NCBI RefSeq assembly: GCF_000143415.4
Contig: NW_003314408.1
Span: 108,768-172,767 of the forward strand
Length of the DNA stretch: 64,000 nucleotides
Direction of reading: 5' to 3'
Source of the DNA: Selaginella moellendorffii
Taxonomy: Eukaryota > Streptophyta > Lycopodiopsida > Selaginellales > Selaginellaceae
Each line of letters starts with the position of its first letter. Positions within the stretch are counted from its first letter, which is position 1. The translations under genes and the position numbers were made by a program. Of the stretch, positions 53,861 through 64,000 are shown piece after piece. The notes below the pieces were generated by a model. That model had not been told where the DNA came from and did not search any database. It saw only the letters and a list, made by a program, of their open reading frames with translations.

Positions 53861-55601
53861 ATGGCGATCTCTGCGGCCGCGGGCTTGCACAGCACCTCCT
53901 CGCTCACATTCTCGAGCAGGCACGAGGAGCGGCATGCCAGAATTCTCGCGGCCGGATCCAGGATCTCGAGCAGCTCCATCGCTGGGCGGGGGGGAGTGCA
54001 TGCATCGCTTTCTGCGGGCCTGACGCCGATTCTTCTCGGCGCATCGAGGGAGGATGATCTCGCGAGCAAATTTCGGCCCCGGACGCGGATCATCGAGGCG
54101 AGGAGCGCTGCGTCGGGCGATGCGTCAGCGGCAGCTCCAGGCGATGGCGTGGAGGAGCAAGAATCCGGCAGCGCGATGATGCGCACGCTCCAGCTGGGAT
54201 CGCTCTTCGGATTGTGGTACCTCTTCAACATCTACTTCAACATCTATAACAAGCAGGCATTGTTTCTTCTCGTTTTCTTTTCTCCACCATAGCTAGGATC
54301 TTTTCTTGTTTTCTCCATGCATGCTACTTTCTAACTAGAACTTATTTCTCAGGTGCTCAAGGTCTTTCCATTCCCGATCACGATCACTGAGATCCAATTC
54401 GCCATTGGGTCCGCTGCCGTGCTCTTCATGTGGACTACGGGACTGTACAAGCGTCCAAGTCTCACCACTGCACAGGTATCGTCGTAGAAATTGTCGTTTG
54501 TGTAGATCGAGCATCTCTAAAAATTTTGTCCTTGTTTCTTCGTAGGTGGTCGCGATCTTGCCGCTGGCATTGGTGCACACCATGGGGAATCTCTTTACCA
54601 ACATGAGCCTTGGAAAGGTTGCGGTGTCATTTACTCACACAATCAAGGCTATGGAGCCGTTTTTCTCTGTTCTTCTATCGGCTATGTTCCTTGGCGAGGT
54701 ATGATACGTTCGCAGAAAAGGTTCTATATCAATTGCCTTTGCAGGCTCCAAGTGCTTGGATTATCGCTTCTCTCTTGCCAATTGTTGGAGGTGTGGCGTT
54801 GGCATCCTTGACTGAGGCGTCTTTCAACTGGTAACAAGGCCTTACCAACATCGCATTTGCCGTTTCTTATATTCTTTTTCTATGGACAGGGCTGGATTTC
54901 TAAGTGCCATGGCATCAAATGTTACTTTCCAGTCGCGAAATGTTTTGAGCAAAAAGTTGATGGTGAAAAAGGAGGTAGATCTTGTTCTCTGTTCTCGTTC
55001 TATTTGGATTCACTTTCTTCCGCAGGGCTCTCTTGACAACATCAATCTGTTCTCCGTGATTACGATCCTGTCCTTTTTCCTTCTGGCACCCGTGACGCTG
55101 TTCTTCGAGGGAGTGAAATTCACACCCGAATACTTGACTTCAATGGTAGATTTGTTTCGTGCACTTCCTACGTTGCGTTTACTAATAGAAAGAAAATGGA
55201 TCCTGCAGGGACTGGATGTGAAAGTTGTTATGTTGAGAGCATTAGTAGCAGGATTATGTTTTCATTCGTACCAACAGGTTTGCTCTGATGCAAGTTTAGC
55301 GTTGTTTCTGAAGGACGATTTGCAGGTGTCCTACATGATATTGCAAAGGGTATCGCCGGTTACGCACTCCGTTGGAAACTGTGTCAAGCGCGTGATTGTG
55401 ATTGTAACTTCAGTCATCTTCTTTAGAACACCAGTGTCGACAATAAATGCTCTTGGTAAGATTCTCCCTGCCGTCTTCGTCGCTTCGTTATCCACGTTAA
55501 AAACACACGGTGTACTTGTTGCAGGCACTGCTCTGGCACTGGCTGGCGTCTTTGCATACTCGAGAGCCAAGCGCATAAAACCCGCGAAAAAGAGTGCCTA
55601 A
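53861..55601 (+). CDS. PPT: Plastid phosphoenolpyruvate/phosphate translocator (PPT)
   Basis: Nine exons (53861-54256, 54353-54475, 54546-54698, 54745-54830, 54890-54974, 55026-55145, 55209-55277, 55326-55455, 55525-55601) encode 412 residues. Intron 1 appears to use a GC donor (CAG|GCATTG). A Ser/Arg-rich transit peptide of about 85 residues precedes eight to ten hydrophobic helices of the drug/metabolite-transporter fold. Diagnostic blocks: [76 protein letters not shown] and [20 protein letters not shown]. [14 protein letters not shown] and the second half favour PPT over triose-phosphate or glucose-6-phosphate translocators. The protein exchanges PEP for phosphate across the inner plastid envelope and feeds the shikimate pathway. 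Confidence 0.92.
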
Positions 55602-56628
55602 AACTGTGAGTAAAGCCGAGAAAAATCATTTTTTTTAATTTTTTAGATCTTTCTCGCTCTTTTGCTGGCCTGCACAATGGTACTAAAATCTCTGAAAGCT
55701 CGATTCTGTGGCATGGATGCGACAATCCAGGTGTCTCTCGCAGTTTCTCTGATTTCTGTCTGACAAGAACTTAACGCCGATCTCGCACAGATCTGAAAGA
55801 GAGATAGACCGAGCTCTGGAGATGATATGCTGGTTAGTGCCTGCGCTTCCGTTTCATTGCTAACGTCACGGCTTCTATTCTCCTCCATTTTTCTATTTGG
55901 TTGGAGGTTGTTTTCAAGGCAAGGTTTCTCAACGATGGAGTCCCACCAAAGTCACAATTGCGAAGGTCGCGCGACTAGACGATAGAGACCGACAAATACA
56001 CGTCCTTTCAGACCTTAGCTTTCGTCTTCTTTAATTTCCCAGGCCTTTTTGATCATAGTAGGCTGGGCCCAACGACGACACGGTGGCTTCGCTTTGCATG
56101 CATGCATCATCTATCATAGGCAATCAAACACTACAGGAAAAATTTTGAGGCGAAAGGTGGCGGTGATATTACGATGCCACCTCGTGGGACACTTGTTCGT
56201 TGAGACTGATTATACGCGGTGCTTAGAATAATCGCTGTGTCGGCAACACCATAATAGCTGTAAACAATGTAAACTAAGCGTGAGCAGCAGTACGATGCGC
56301 GCCACGTGTCGGTTGCCCAGACGGGAAGGCGGCTCCACGCGCTTGCCCATTCCGGAGCGTAAGGCCCTGCCGGAATGTCCATGCTTTGCGACCCGTTGGA
56401 CATTCCATCCCTTGGCTTGGAAACTAGCTCTCCCCTCTTTCTCGCACGGTAGCACAGGTTTCGTCGAGTCGCATTTGCCCAGGGATCGCGCAGGGCGCGT
56501 GATGTTGCGTGTTTTTCATCGATCTCACCGGCGATCGATGGCGCGGGAGTGAGCGGAGCTTCAATCTTTGGTAGATTTCTTGTCCCTACCCCAATCCAAC
56601 GCCGCGAGGTAGTTGCTGCTGGCCAGCC
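55602..56628. other. Interg. PPT 3' flank and promoter of the membrane-protein gene
   Basis: This 1.03-kb gap between two plus-strand genes holds no recognisable gene; frames are short. It probably contains the PPT 3' UTR (to about 55800) and the promoter of the next gene. A small palindrome, TGCATGCATGCAT, lies at 56096-56108 (RY-like element). Confidence 0.4.
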
Positions 56629-58738
56629 ATGGGATTTCTAGCAAGGGCCTCGCTGTGGCTGCTACTGGCGATCGCGATTGCTGCCATCGCCGCGCAGGAA
56701 GATCATCGTGGAGCATTCCAAGGTTTGTAGCTGCGTGCGCCATTCTCGTGGTGAGAAATATTTTCTTTTGCGCTGTGGCAGACACAGGGATAGTGGTGAT
56801 TCATCCGGGATTTGGGAGAACCCTGAAGCAAGCGCCCTCCTCTAACTCGACCTTGCTCCTCGCGGAGGATCGGACTAGCAGGCACGATCCGCTCGATGAT
56901 TTCCGGCGATACAGGGATGGCTGGGACATTCGAAACAAACACTACTGGGCGGTACGAGCGCGCATAGATATTTTGTTTTTGGCCCTTACTCCTTTGATTT
57001 CTTCTAGTCTGTCGGTTTTACAGGGCTTCCAGGTTTCATCCTAGCGCTCCTCTGGGCAGCGCTGGGTTTGCTCTTCCTACTGTCCTTGTGCTGCTACTGC
57101 TGCTGCTGTAGGAGGAAAGATCGCTCGGGAAGCGAGTCCAGTTTGGTACCCTTGCTTCTGCTCTCCTTACTCACTTTGGCGGCAATGTAAGTGAAACTAT
57201 ATAGCGAAAGCTGGATAAGCTGAGCTTTCCCTTCTTTTGCAGTGCCGGATGCGTGTTGGTGTACATCTCCCAGGCAAAGTTCCATGACGAGCTGTCCGGC
57301 ACTCTCAACTTCGTTGTACGGCAGTCCCAGACTACCGTGGACAACCTCCAGAATGTGTCGAGAACTCTCAACCAGGGAGCTTCCATTAACATTTTTGGGT
57401 TTGGGCTAGGCAACGATGAGAGGCAGCAAGTCTTGCAGATAAGCCAGCAGTTGAACACTACCTCGAACCAGTTGGAGTTGAAAACAGAGGACAATGCGCA
57501 CAAGATCCGGAGGGCCATCAACATGGTGTAAGCACGTCGCTTGTTTTCATTCGAGAAAACACAAAAAATGATTTGGAACTAACACTCTCTCTTACGTTTC
57601 CAGGCGTTTGGCAATGATTATCATCTCGGCAGCGATGCTCCTACTTGTGCTTCTCGGAATCCGTAAGATGCAACCATACTCAAAAGCGAAGCTAACTTTT
57701 CCATGTTCAACGCAGTGTTCGCCGCGTGTGGCTTGCAGTCCCTTGTCTACCTGTAAGTGTCAACAACTAGTTCATTTCTCATCTTGTTTGGTAAGCTGTT
57801 AACTCACCGACGGTTCCTTCCAGGCTGGTGATTTTGGGATTCATTCTTGTCATCGCAACGTGGATTCTCTGCGGGGTTTTCATTCTTCTCAACAAGTAAG
57901 ACTGGCAGACCATTTACCAAGCCTGATATATGTTTTTTCATTTCAGCGTAATGGGGGACACTTGTGTTGCAATGCGCGAGTGGGTCCAAAACCCCGGCCG
58001 CAGCACAAACTTGGATGACATCCTTCCGTGCGTCAACCAGACAACAGCAAACCAGACGCTGGACAGAAGCAAAGAGGTGGCGGTGTCGGTGGTGAGAGTC
58101 CTTAACCAGGCAGTCACGCTCGTCCTCAACGGCAACGCCGCGCCCCCTGGTAATCCATTGAACTTCAACCAGTCAGGACCCACGATGCCCACGCTGTGCA
58201 GTCCATACGGCCCCGCGCCGGACTACGCCGAAGTCCCGTGTGCCAGCGGCACCATCACGCTCCAGCAAGCTCCAGGGGTAAGCAACTCAACTTCACTCTT
58301 TTTTCTTTTCACTCCAGAGACTTGTTTGACACTTTTTTTTCCTTTCGATCGTGATAGAACTGGTCCCGCTACGTTTGTCAAGCTCCTACTGGGACGACGT
58401 GCGCCACGCCTGGACGAATGACTCCACAGATAAATGACCAAGTCATGAAGTCCGTGTCCGTCGCTACCGGCTTGGTTGTCAACGTACCGTTCCTGGTGAA
58501 CGTGGAGAACTGCGTGTTCGTCCGCGAGACGTTCCAGACCATCATCCGCGAGAGGTGCCCGGGCTTGCGGAAGTACACGAGGTGGATTTACATTGGCTTG
58601 GCTCTCGCCTCCGCCGGAACGATGCTGTCCATCGTGTTTTGGATCATTGCTGCCAGGAGAAAACACCGCCAGCGCCATCGCCATCGCCATGCTGGTTACG
58701 AGAAGAACGAGCCCGGCGAGAAGGTTGCACCAACGTAA
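56629..58738 (+). CDS. Five-pass plasma-membrane protein (plant 'plasma membrane fusion' / tweety-like family)
   Basis: Nine exons (56629-56722, 56782-56951, 57008-57186, 57243-57527, 57604-57662, 57716-57752, 57824-57895, 57947-58277, 58358-58738) encode 447 residues. A signal peptide (MGFLARASLWLLLAIAIAAI) is followed by DGWDIRNKHYWASVGFTGLP, then a Leu-rich helix ending in a Cys cluster (CCYCCCCRRK), a second helix (LVPLLLLSLLTLAAIAGCVL), an extracellular loop with coiled-coil character (VDNLQNVSRTLN, QVLQISQQLNTTSNQLE), paired helices (LAMIIISAAMLLLVLLGI; LVILGFILVIATWILCG), a Cys-rich loop and a last helix (WIYIGLALASAGTMLSIVFW) with a His/Arg tail. The arrangement matches uncharacterised Arabidopsis proteins such as At2g12400 and recalls animal tweety channels. 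Function is unknown. Confidence 0.82.
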
Positions 58739-58857
58739 ACGAAAGGTTTGATGGATTGATCTCACTTGTGTTGTATACAGTCTCTTCTTTCACTTGTAAT
58801 TTATGAGATTTTTACATACCCATGGCATTCCAAACACCAGAGTTTCCAAGTTTCAAT

Positions 58858-61536
58858 CTATCGGCTCATGGAATTACATACAAACTTTACAATGAGCGTG
58901 TAGATGTCTTGTACTCCAGGCTCTTGGCCATTCTCCAAGCCACGCTCAATTGTCACGAGCTCTTGCTTGGTCATGTCGATGCCACCCCTCGCCAAGATTG
59001 GCAACAAGATATCGATTGGAGAGAATTGCCTGCAGTGAGAAAAACGCGTTAAGTTAGCTCGAAAGTTTCTAAAAAAGAGATTTTGAGGAGAGATTTGTGT
59101 TTTACTCCGACGGATTGCCCTTTGGTAGCGTGAGCTTGAGATTGTGGAGGCCATCCTCGGGCATTCTCTCAATCGAAGAATTTAGCTGCAAAAGAACCAT
59201 GAGAAGAGATGAATAACAAACAGTAAGGAAATATCACCTTGCAATAAGCTCGTCTATAATCCGACTGGGGGAAGGTACTGAGGTTTCTCTCCATGTACTT
59301 GAGCGTCCATTCGTCTGCCTGGAGGAGCTCAAACAAATGCCTGTGTATCTCTAGTTTCGCTCCCACAAGCATATCGCTTGGTCCATATGGTCTCTTGGTC
59401 CCAGGCTTGGGAGGAGAGTCCTGACGATACAAAAACTTGCCACCAACAATACCGGAGTTTCTAGCCGGTGGCTCGTAGATGGCAATTGTATCGTCAGACA
59501 AGTAGTACTGCAAACAAAAACATGTCATTATCAAGATCTAAACAAATGACAGAAACAAATGGTAGTACCTGAAAAACGAAGAGGCGACCTCTGTCAGGGC
59601 CTATAACGCGGTGATTTGCATCTTCTGCGAACCTTGCCGAAAAGCACATAATCTGTATATTCACGAGAGCGAGAAGGCGTCAAAAGGCACTTAAGAGCTT
59701 TCCAGTAGTCGTGTCTACCTTTCCGTCGTTGTTTAAGAACTTGTTGAAGTCTTTCATGGCCGCTTTTGGAATCAGAGAAATACAATTTTGCATACTGTCC
59801 GCGTCAGAACCATAGCCGTTGTATGGAGGAACTTCCATTCTGGCCAGCACCGGTGCTTTTTCCTGTAACGCAATTGTTCCATTAAAGCCGTGGCACACAT
59901 CACAAACTGAAAGACACAAAGAGAGAAGGAAAGAAACGCTACCTGAACCGCAACAGGCTCCAGCATGTCATCAGTAACTCCCCATTTCTCCTTGTAATAT
60001 TGTCGGGTAAAATCATCGCAATCGTGCAGTAGCAAATCTCGACCGTAAATCGTCAAGAAGCTCCCAATGTGCAAGTCACACTCGTTGTAGCACGAGGACT
60101 TGTGAACATGCTGAGCTCCAATATTCTTGCCTGCAACATGCTACAACTTTACTGCTCGGTTTAGTTCTCTTCTCCTTAGAAGATCTCACCTAAGAGGTCA
60201 GTTGGTATCTCTCGAGGAAGTTTCATCCTGCGCAGCATCATTGGAAACGGGTACCTCCCGTTATTCCGCTCGTGCATTTCCAAAATCTCTATCGTGTCAT
60301 CTGCCAAGAAGTAATGAAGAACCTGAAGAAAGAAAGAAAAACAGCCATGAGAATCAGAAGAAAAGGAAATCCAACTTACGTATGGCCTACGTTCTCCGTA
60401 GACGGCCCCACGGTCGTCCCAAACGCAGAAAAATCTTAGAACCTTTCCATCGTTTTCCAGAAATTGTTTGTTTGCATACTCCTTGTGAACCTTGACACGA
60501 TGACGCTCCAAGCTCTTGCGGTATGCGGACAAAGGTTCTCCGGGAACATCCTCCTCGTTGCCCACTTCAAATCTGTGCTTCATCAAATACCTCTGCAACA
60601 CACATTAGTCACATCTAAGCACAAAAAGTGTTTTTGAGGATGTGTCTAACTCGAGTAAATGTGTCGCAGTTGCAAATCCGAAAAGTCCTGTCGTAGATAG
60701 TCAAGTCTGTGCCCAGGACAAAATCCTTCACAGACAAATAGCCACTTCCATCTTTCTTGGGGATTCTGTGCCTCTTCAGGAATTGTCCCTGCAGACAAAA
60801 CACGTAACGAAGTTTAGAAATGTAGGAAAGTACAAATCAGCAAACCTGCATTAGGCCACTGTTGTCTTGGCGTGGTTCCTGTTGCATGCATCAACGAGAA
60901 ATAGAGTTTATAAAGTGTTCCCGAAATCCACGAAAGTTAAGTTCCTCCGATGAAAGATTATTTGTGAATCACGGAAATGAAAAGAAATCCCGAGCACTCA
61001 CCGAGACATGAATGCTTCCATCTTCCAGGTAGAAATAGATGGTGCATTTTCGAACTCTAAAGTTCTCGTCCCTCCTCTCGTTCACAGGCTCTTTGAAGTA
61101 GCAGTAAAATCTCAGCACCTGGAAGAAAGAACGATGAAATTTTACCAGTTTCTCTTCCAATTTGTTACCTAGACCCCAGTTTGTTACCTGGCGATCGTAC
61201 TTGAGCCACTTTGGGAGTGGAGTGCCCATCTCTACGTTGCAAGGCCCACAAACCCCGCCCTCGTAGAAATAATCGCGCATCTTCTCGCCCAGCTCCCGCC
61301 GGTGCTGCTTGCGCACCTCGGGATCGCGCACCTCCCGGAATCCATCCGTGAAGTTGAGATTTTGGGGCTTGGGCCGCCCGCATTCCTGCGAAATCCACCA
61401 GGCTTGTGCTTTGTGATGCCTGCGATCCTGTATGAAAATCCAAGAGCCATGGATCGCTGCTTACCGGTGGATGGCAGAAGGAAAATGCGGGAAGTTCAGA
61501 TCCCTGTGGGCCGCAGCCGGAGTTACACCCACTCAT
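58858..61536 (-). CDS. EFHC1: EFHC1/Rib72-type axonemal protein with three DM10 domains
   Basis: Thirteen exons (61536-61465, 61427-61188, 61118-61002, 60878-60846, 60788-60651, 60592-60380, 60322-60190, 60130-59943, 59862-59719, 59652-59569, 59507-59238, 59185-59106, 59029-58858) encode 627 residues, the usual EFHC1 length (about 640). Three DM10 domains are visible: KYDRQVLRFYCYFKEPVNER ... RHRIP; FLENDGKVLRFFCVWDDR ... MLRRMKLP; FLNNDGKIMCFSARF ... GGKFLYRQ. Each has the YFLADDTIEI-type strand. This family lies inside ribbon protofilaments of doublet microtubules (Chlamydomonas Rib72, human EFHC1). Flowering plants, which lack flagella, have lost it; a lycophyte with biflagellate sperm should keep it. 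No clear EF-hand is seen at the C terminus. It is divergent from CFAP20. Confidence 0.92.
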
Positions 61537-61967
61537 GGTGGAAGAACCCTAATTGCTAGGGCCGATTGAAGAGAGAGAGAGAGAGAGAGAGAGAGCGCTC
61601 TTCTTTTTGAATTTCAGCCGGCTGGGCAGTTAGCTCCGGACAACGATTCACATGGCGCCACGCCAGCGACATTCTCGCCACGTTGGCGGATTCTCCAGCC
61701 ACGTTAGCTATGACATGGTCGCGAGACCTAGCTGGGCGGTTTAGTTACCGGCAAGCCTGCAATGGCGGAGTGGAGGAGGAGCCGCCGATTTTGATCCATC
61801 CGTCGCCCTCGTAGCTCTCTCTTGATCGCGATCGAAGGTACGCAATCCCAGCGCCGTGAAGTGATTGAGAGATGGATTGACATTCGCACTGGCCAGGCCG
61901 ATCGAAATATTTTGGAGCCAGACCTAGGGCAGGAGCGAGAGCCCGGCGCTGATTTGGGGGAGCGACA
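61537..61967. promoter_or_regulatory. Divergent EFHC1 / CFAP20 promoter region with (GA)n
   Basis: These 431 bp separate the start codons of two axonemal genes. A GA microsatellite at 61570-61595 sits 34 bp upstream of the EFHC1 ATG and reads as CT on the EFHC1 sense strand. Repeated GCCACG-type motifs (GGCGCCACGCCAGCGAC, CGCCACGTTGG, AGCCACGTTAGC) lie at about 61653-61707. Confidence 0.5.
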
Positions 61968-62858
61968 ATGTTTAGGAATGCATTCCAATCCGGCTTCCTC
62001 TCCATCCTCTACAGCATTGGGTGAGAAATCGTTTCTATTCGTCAAAGATCTGTAGAGAGCTCGCTAATGCATTTGCTCTGGACAGGAGAAAGCCTCTCAA
62101 CATATGGAACGAAGAAGGTCTGATCCTTTCTTTGTGTCCTTCGGTCTTAGAGAGAGAACTTTGTTTCTTTACTCTCTCATGTTCTTCCTTTTTGTTGCAG
62201 TGACGAATGGCTACATCAAGAGATTGACTGACGAGGACATCCAGTCGAGTGTTTTGGAGATTCGCGGAACGAACGTGAGCACGAATTTCATCACTTGCCC
62301 CAAGGAACCAAAGACCACGCTCGGCATCAAGCTGCCCTTCCTGGTGATGATCATCAAGAACCTGCGCAAGTACTTCACGTTTGAGGTCCAAGTCCTCGAC
62401 GACAAGAACGTCAAGCGCCGGTTCAAAGCCTCCAACTTTGAGGTACTTCCACGCTCACATCTGCTTTCAACCAGGTAATATAAACTTCTCACAAGTTTCT
62501 TTCGTTATCTTCCTTTTCTCTAGCAAAGCTTTCGTTGCTCACCTCCGTTCTTATTTCAGTCGACAACACGCGTGAAGCCTTTCATCTGTACCATGCCGAT
62601 GAGGCTTGACGAGGGATGGAACCAGATCCAGTTCAACCTCTCCGACTTCACGAGGCGCGCTTACGGCACGAACTACGTCGAGACGCTGTGCGTCCAAGTT
62701 CACGCCAATTGCCGCATCCGGAGGATCTACTTCTCCGATCGCCTTTACTCCGAGGAGGAGCTGCCTGCTGAATACAAGCTCTTCTTGCCAATCCAGGTAA
62801 CTTGCTTGATATTGTTTCGTTTCCTCTGCTCTGATCACCAATCGGTTAGAAAACGTGA
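61968..62858 (+). CDS. CFAP20: CFAP20 (BUG22/GTL3) ciliary protein
   Basis: Five exons (61968-62020, 62086-62117, 62201-62442, 62560-62796, 62850-62858) encode 190 residues; the last exon adds only Lys-Thr-stop. The sequence is nearly collinear with animal CFAP20: [122 protein letters not shown]20 is an inner-junction protein of doublet microtubules. Flowering plants retain a copy without flagella, so an extra cytoplasmic or nuclear role exists too. Size matches the family (about 190-193). Confidence 0.97.
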
Positions 62859-64000
62859 CTGACCCGAGGAGAAAAGAACCTGCTGTCATCAAGTTTGCAA
62901 TTTTGTTTGTCATTCTTTGATTTGATTTGATTCCACGCTTCTCAATCTTCTCAATCTATACCCGTCTGATCACACACATCTACGTTGACGCTCGTTTCAA
63001 GGTTTTTGGACGAGCTGCTGCTCTACATGTTAATCTCGTGGCATTTGACAGCACCTCACTTTGTGAGATAGCAAAGCATACATGTACTAATTATTGTATC
63101 TGTTCTGGGCAGAATAGAGAGTAAAGGACTAAAGTATAAACTCCAAGCCATGTCTGGCCTTGTCATTCCCAAACTTTTATCCTAACCATTCTCAACACTT
63201 CACTATGCTCAATCCATTTGCCTCATGCATCACAAGATAATAAGGCATACATTACCAAAGGTAACTTGACACCACAAGCATGCATTTTAGTAGCTTAACT
63301 TAAGAATACTCAAGGTTTTGCTTGACAATAGGAGGATTTTAGGTAAAGCTGGATGGGAGATGGCACACTGAAAATTTAGAAGACCTTTGTAATCTAGCAG
63401 CCCCTGGCAGTCACCCATATATTCCTAAACAAATCATAGTTGTACTGGGAGAACTGCACTAGCTATTAAGAGAGAAACAGCACATTCCAAGGTCAGTGAT
63501 TATGGTTATAAACTGCTAGCTTTGGACAAGAATCAATAACTAGCAGCGTTCTCCCTCACTAGTTCCAAGAGGATCACAAGAATAATCTTCAAGGCTCCAG
63601 AAAATACAGTTTTTGTGTTTACTAGGATTTTTATTCAAATAAAATTACCCAATCCCGATACGATATTCTAGGATAGTTTACTATCTCACAGTTGTTATTC
63701 ACTTAGATTAATCTTGTATTTATAATTTATAAACTTTTTAAAACCCTTTCTAGTACATTCTTTTTTTTATTCTATCATCTAATGGTTGATATGCAATAAG
63801 ATTAATCTTGTTTTTAGAAATAACAAATAAATAACACTACTATTAAGTAAACTAAGCATTGCAACACATAGTAAATTATTTTAAATATTTTATAAATTGA
63901 ATAATCTGTAAAAATATAATCATTATAAAGCTATATTCTGATGAATTGTTAAAAACATAAGATTTTAGAATTTTTTTTTAATTCCCCATAAAACTTTATT
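62859..64000. other. AT-rich repeat DNA at the right edge
   Basis: After CFAP20 the sequence becomes AT-rich from about 63060 and very AT-rich from 63600 on, without coding potential. It contains the second copy of the dispersed repeat (63324-63400). Probably transposable-element DNA like that at 30.3-38.6 kb. Confidence 0.55.
63324..63400. repeat. Dispersed repeat, copy 2
   Basis: Matches 31644-31735 with about 70 aligned bases: GGAGGATTTTAGGTAAAG, TGGATGGGA, then GACCTTTGTAATCTAGCAGC and CCCT, with an internal indel. Confidence 0.7.

Noticed and set aside
1..64000. CRISPR arrays, bacterial operons or replication origins
   Set aside because: Spliced genes and plant families show this is nuclear eukaryotic DNA; no regularly spaced direct repeats of CRISPR type were seen.

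Overview
The window is nuclear DNA of a land plant with a very compact genome, most likely the lycophyte Selaginella (S. moellendorffii or a close relative; the species is inferred, not proven). The evidence is many genes split by tiny introns (about 45-80 bp, GT-AG with a few GC-AG), plastid-targeted proteins (a phosphate translocator, two thylakoid-lumen proteins), plant-only families (CBE1, RWP-RK/NLP, SCAR, UGT), four intronless PPR genes, and an EFHC1-type flagellar protein. Flowering plants lack that last family; plants with swimming sperm keep it. I rebuilt exon-intron structures by hand; in every multi-exon model below the exon phases add up and the reading frame stays open.

Layout. 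1-2050: 5' part of an LRR receptor kinase (-), running off the left edge. 4384-9913: SCAR/WAVE actin regulator (-). 10707-11936: small PLP-fold protein related to Moco sulfurases that lacks the expected lysine (-). 12264-13879: UDP-glycosyltransferase (-). 14318-17377: CBE1-like eIF4E-binding protein (-). 18028-22975: a tight same-strand run of TL15 lumen pentapeptide protein, P-class PPR and lumen FKBP19. 23209-23692: small unknown protein. 24099-24622 and 24661-26665: organellar uL18-like protein and a plastid protein with a cyanobacterial CofE (F420 gamma-glutamyl ligase-like) domain, divergent with 38 bp between start codons.

About 26.7-38.7 kb is a different compartment: a kinase-like pseudogene, an intact purple acid phosphatase, then roughly 8 kb of AT-rich, gene-poor DNA with a decayed Ty3/gypsy chromovirus. 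The block is bounded by a diverged direct duplication of the CofE-like/SFSWAP 3' junction, so it interrupts what was probably a convergent gene pair.

38779-62858 is gene-dense again: SFSWAP-like splicing regulator (-), NIN-like transcription factor (-), nucleotide-sugar glycosyltransferase (+), LRR protein (+), three PLS-type PPR genes (-,+,-; the last two overlap at their 3' coding ends), PEP/phosphate translocator (+), five-pass membrane protein (+), EFHC1/Rib72 axonemal protein (-) and CFAP20 (+). 62859-64000 is AT-rich repeat DNA that shares a repeat family with the 26.7-38.7 kb block.

Themes: plastid function (TL15, FKBP19, CofE-like, PPT), organelle RNA handling (four PPRs), the sperm axoneme (EFHC1 and CFAP20 as a divergent pair), and several very short bidirectional promoters.
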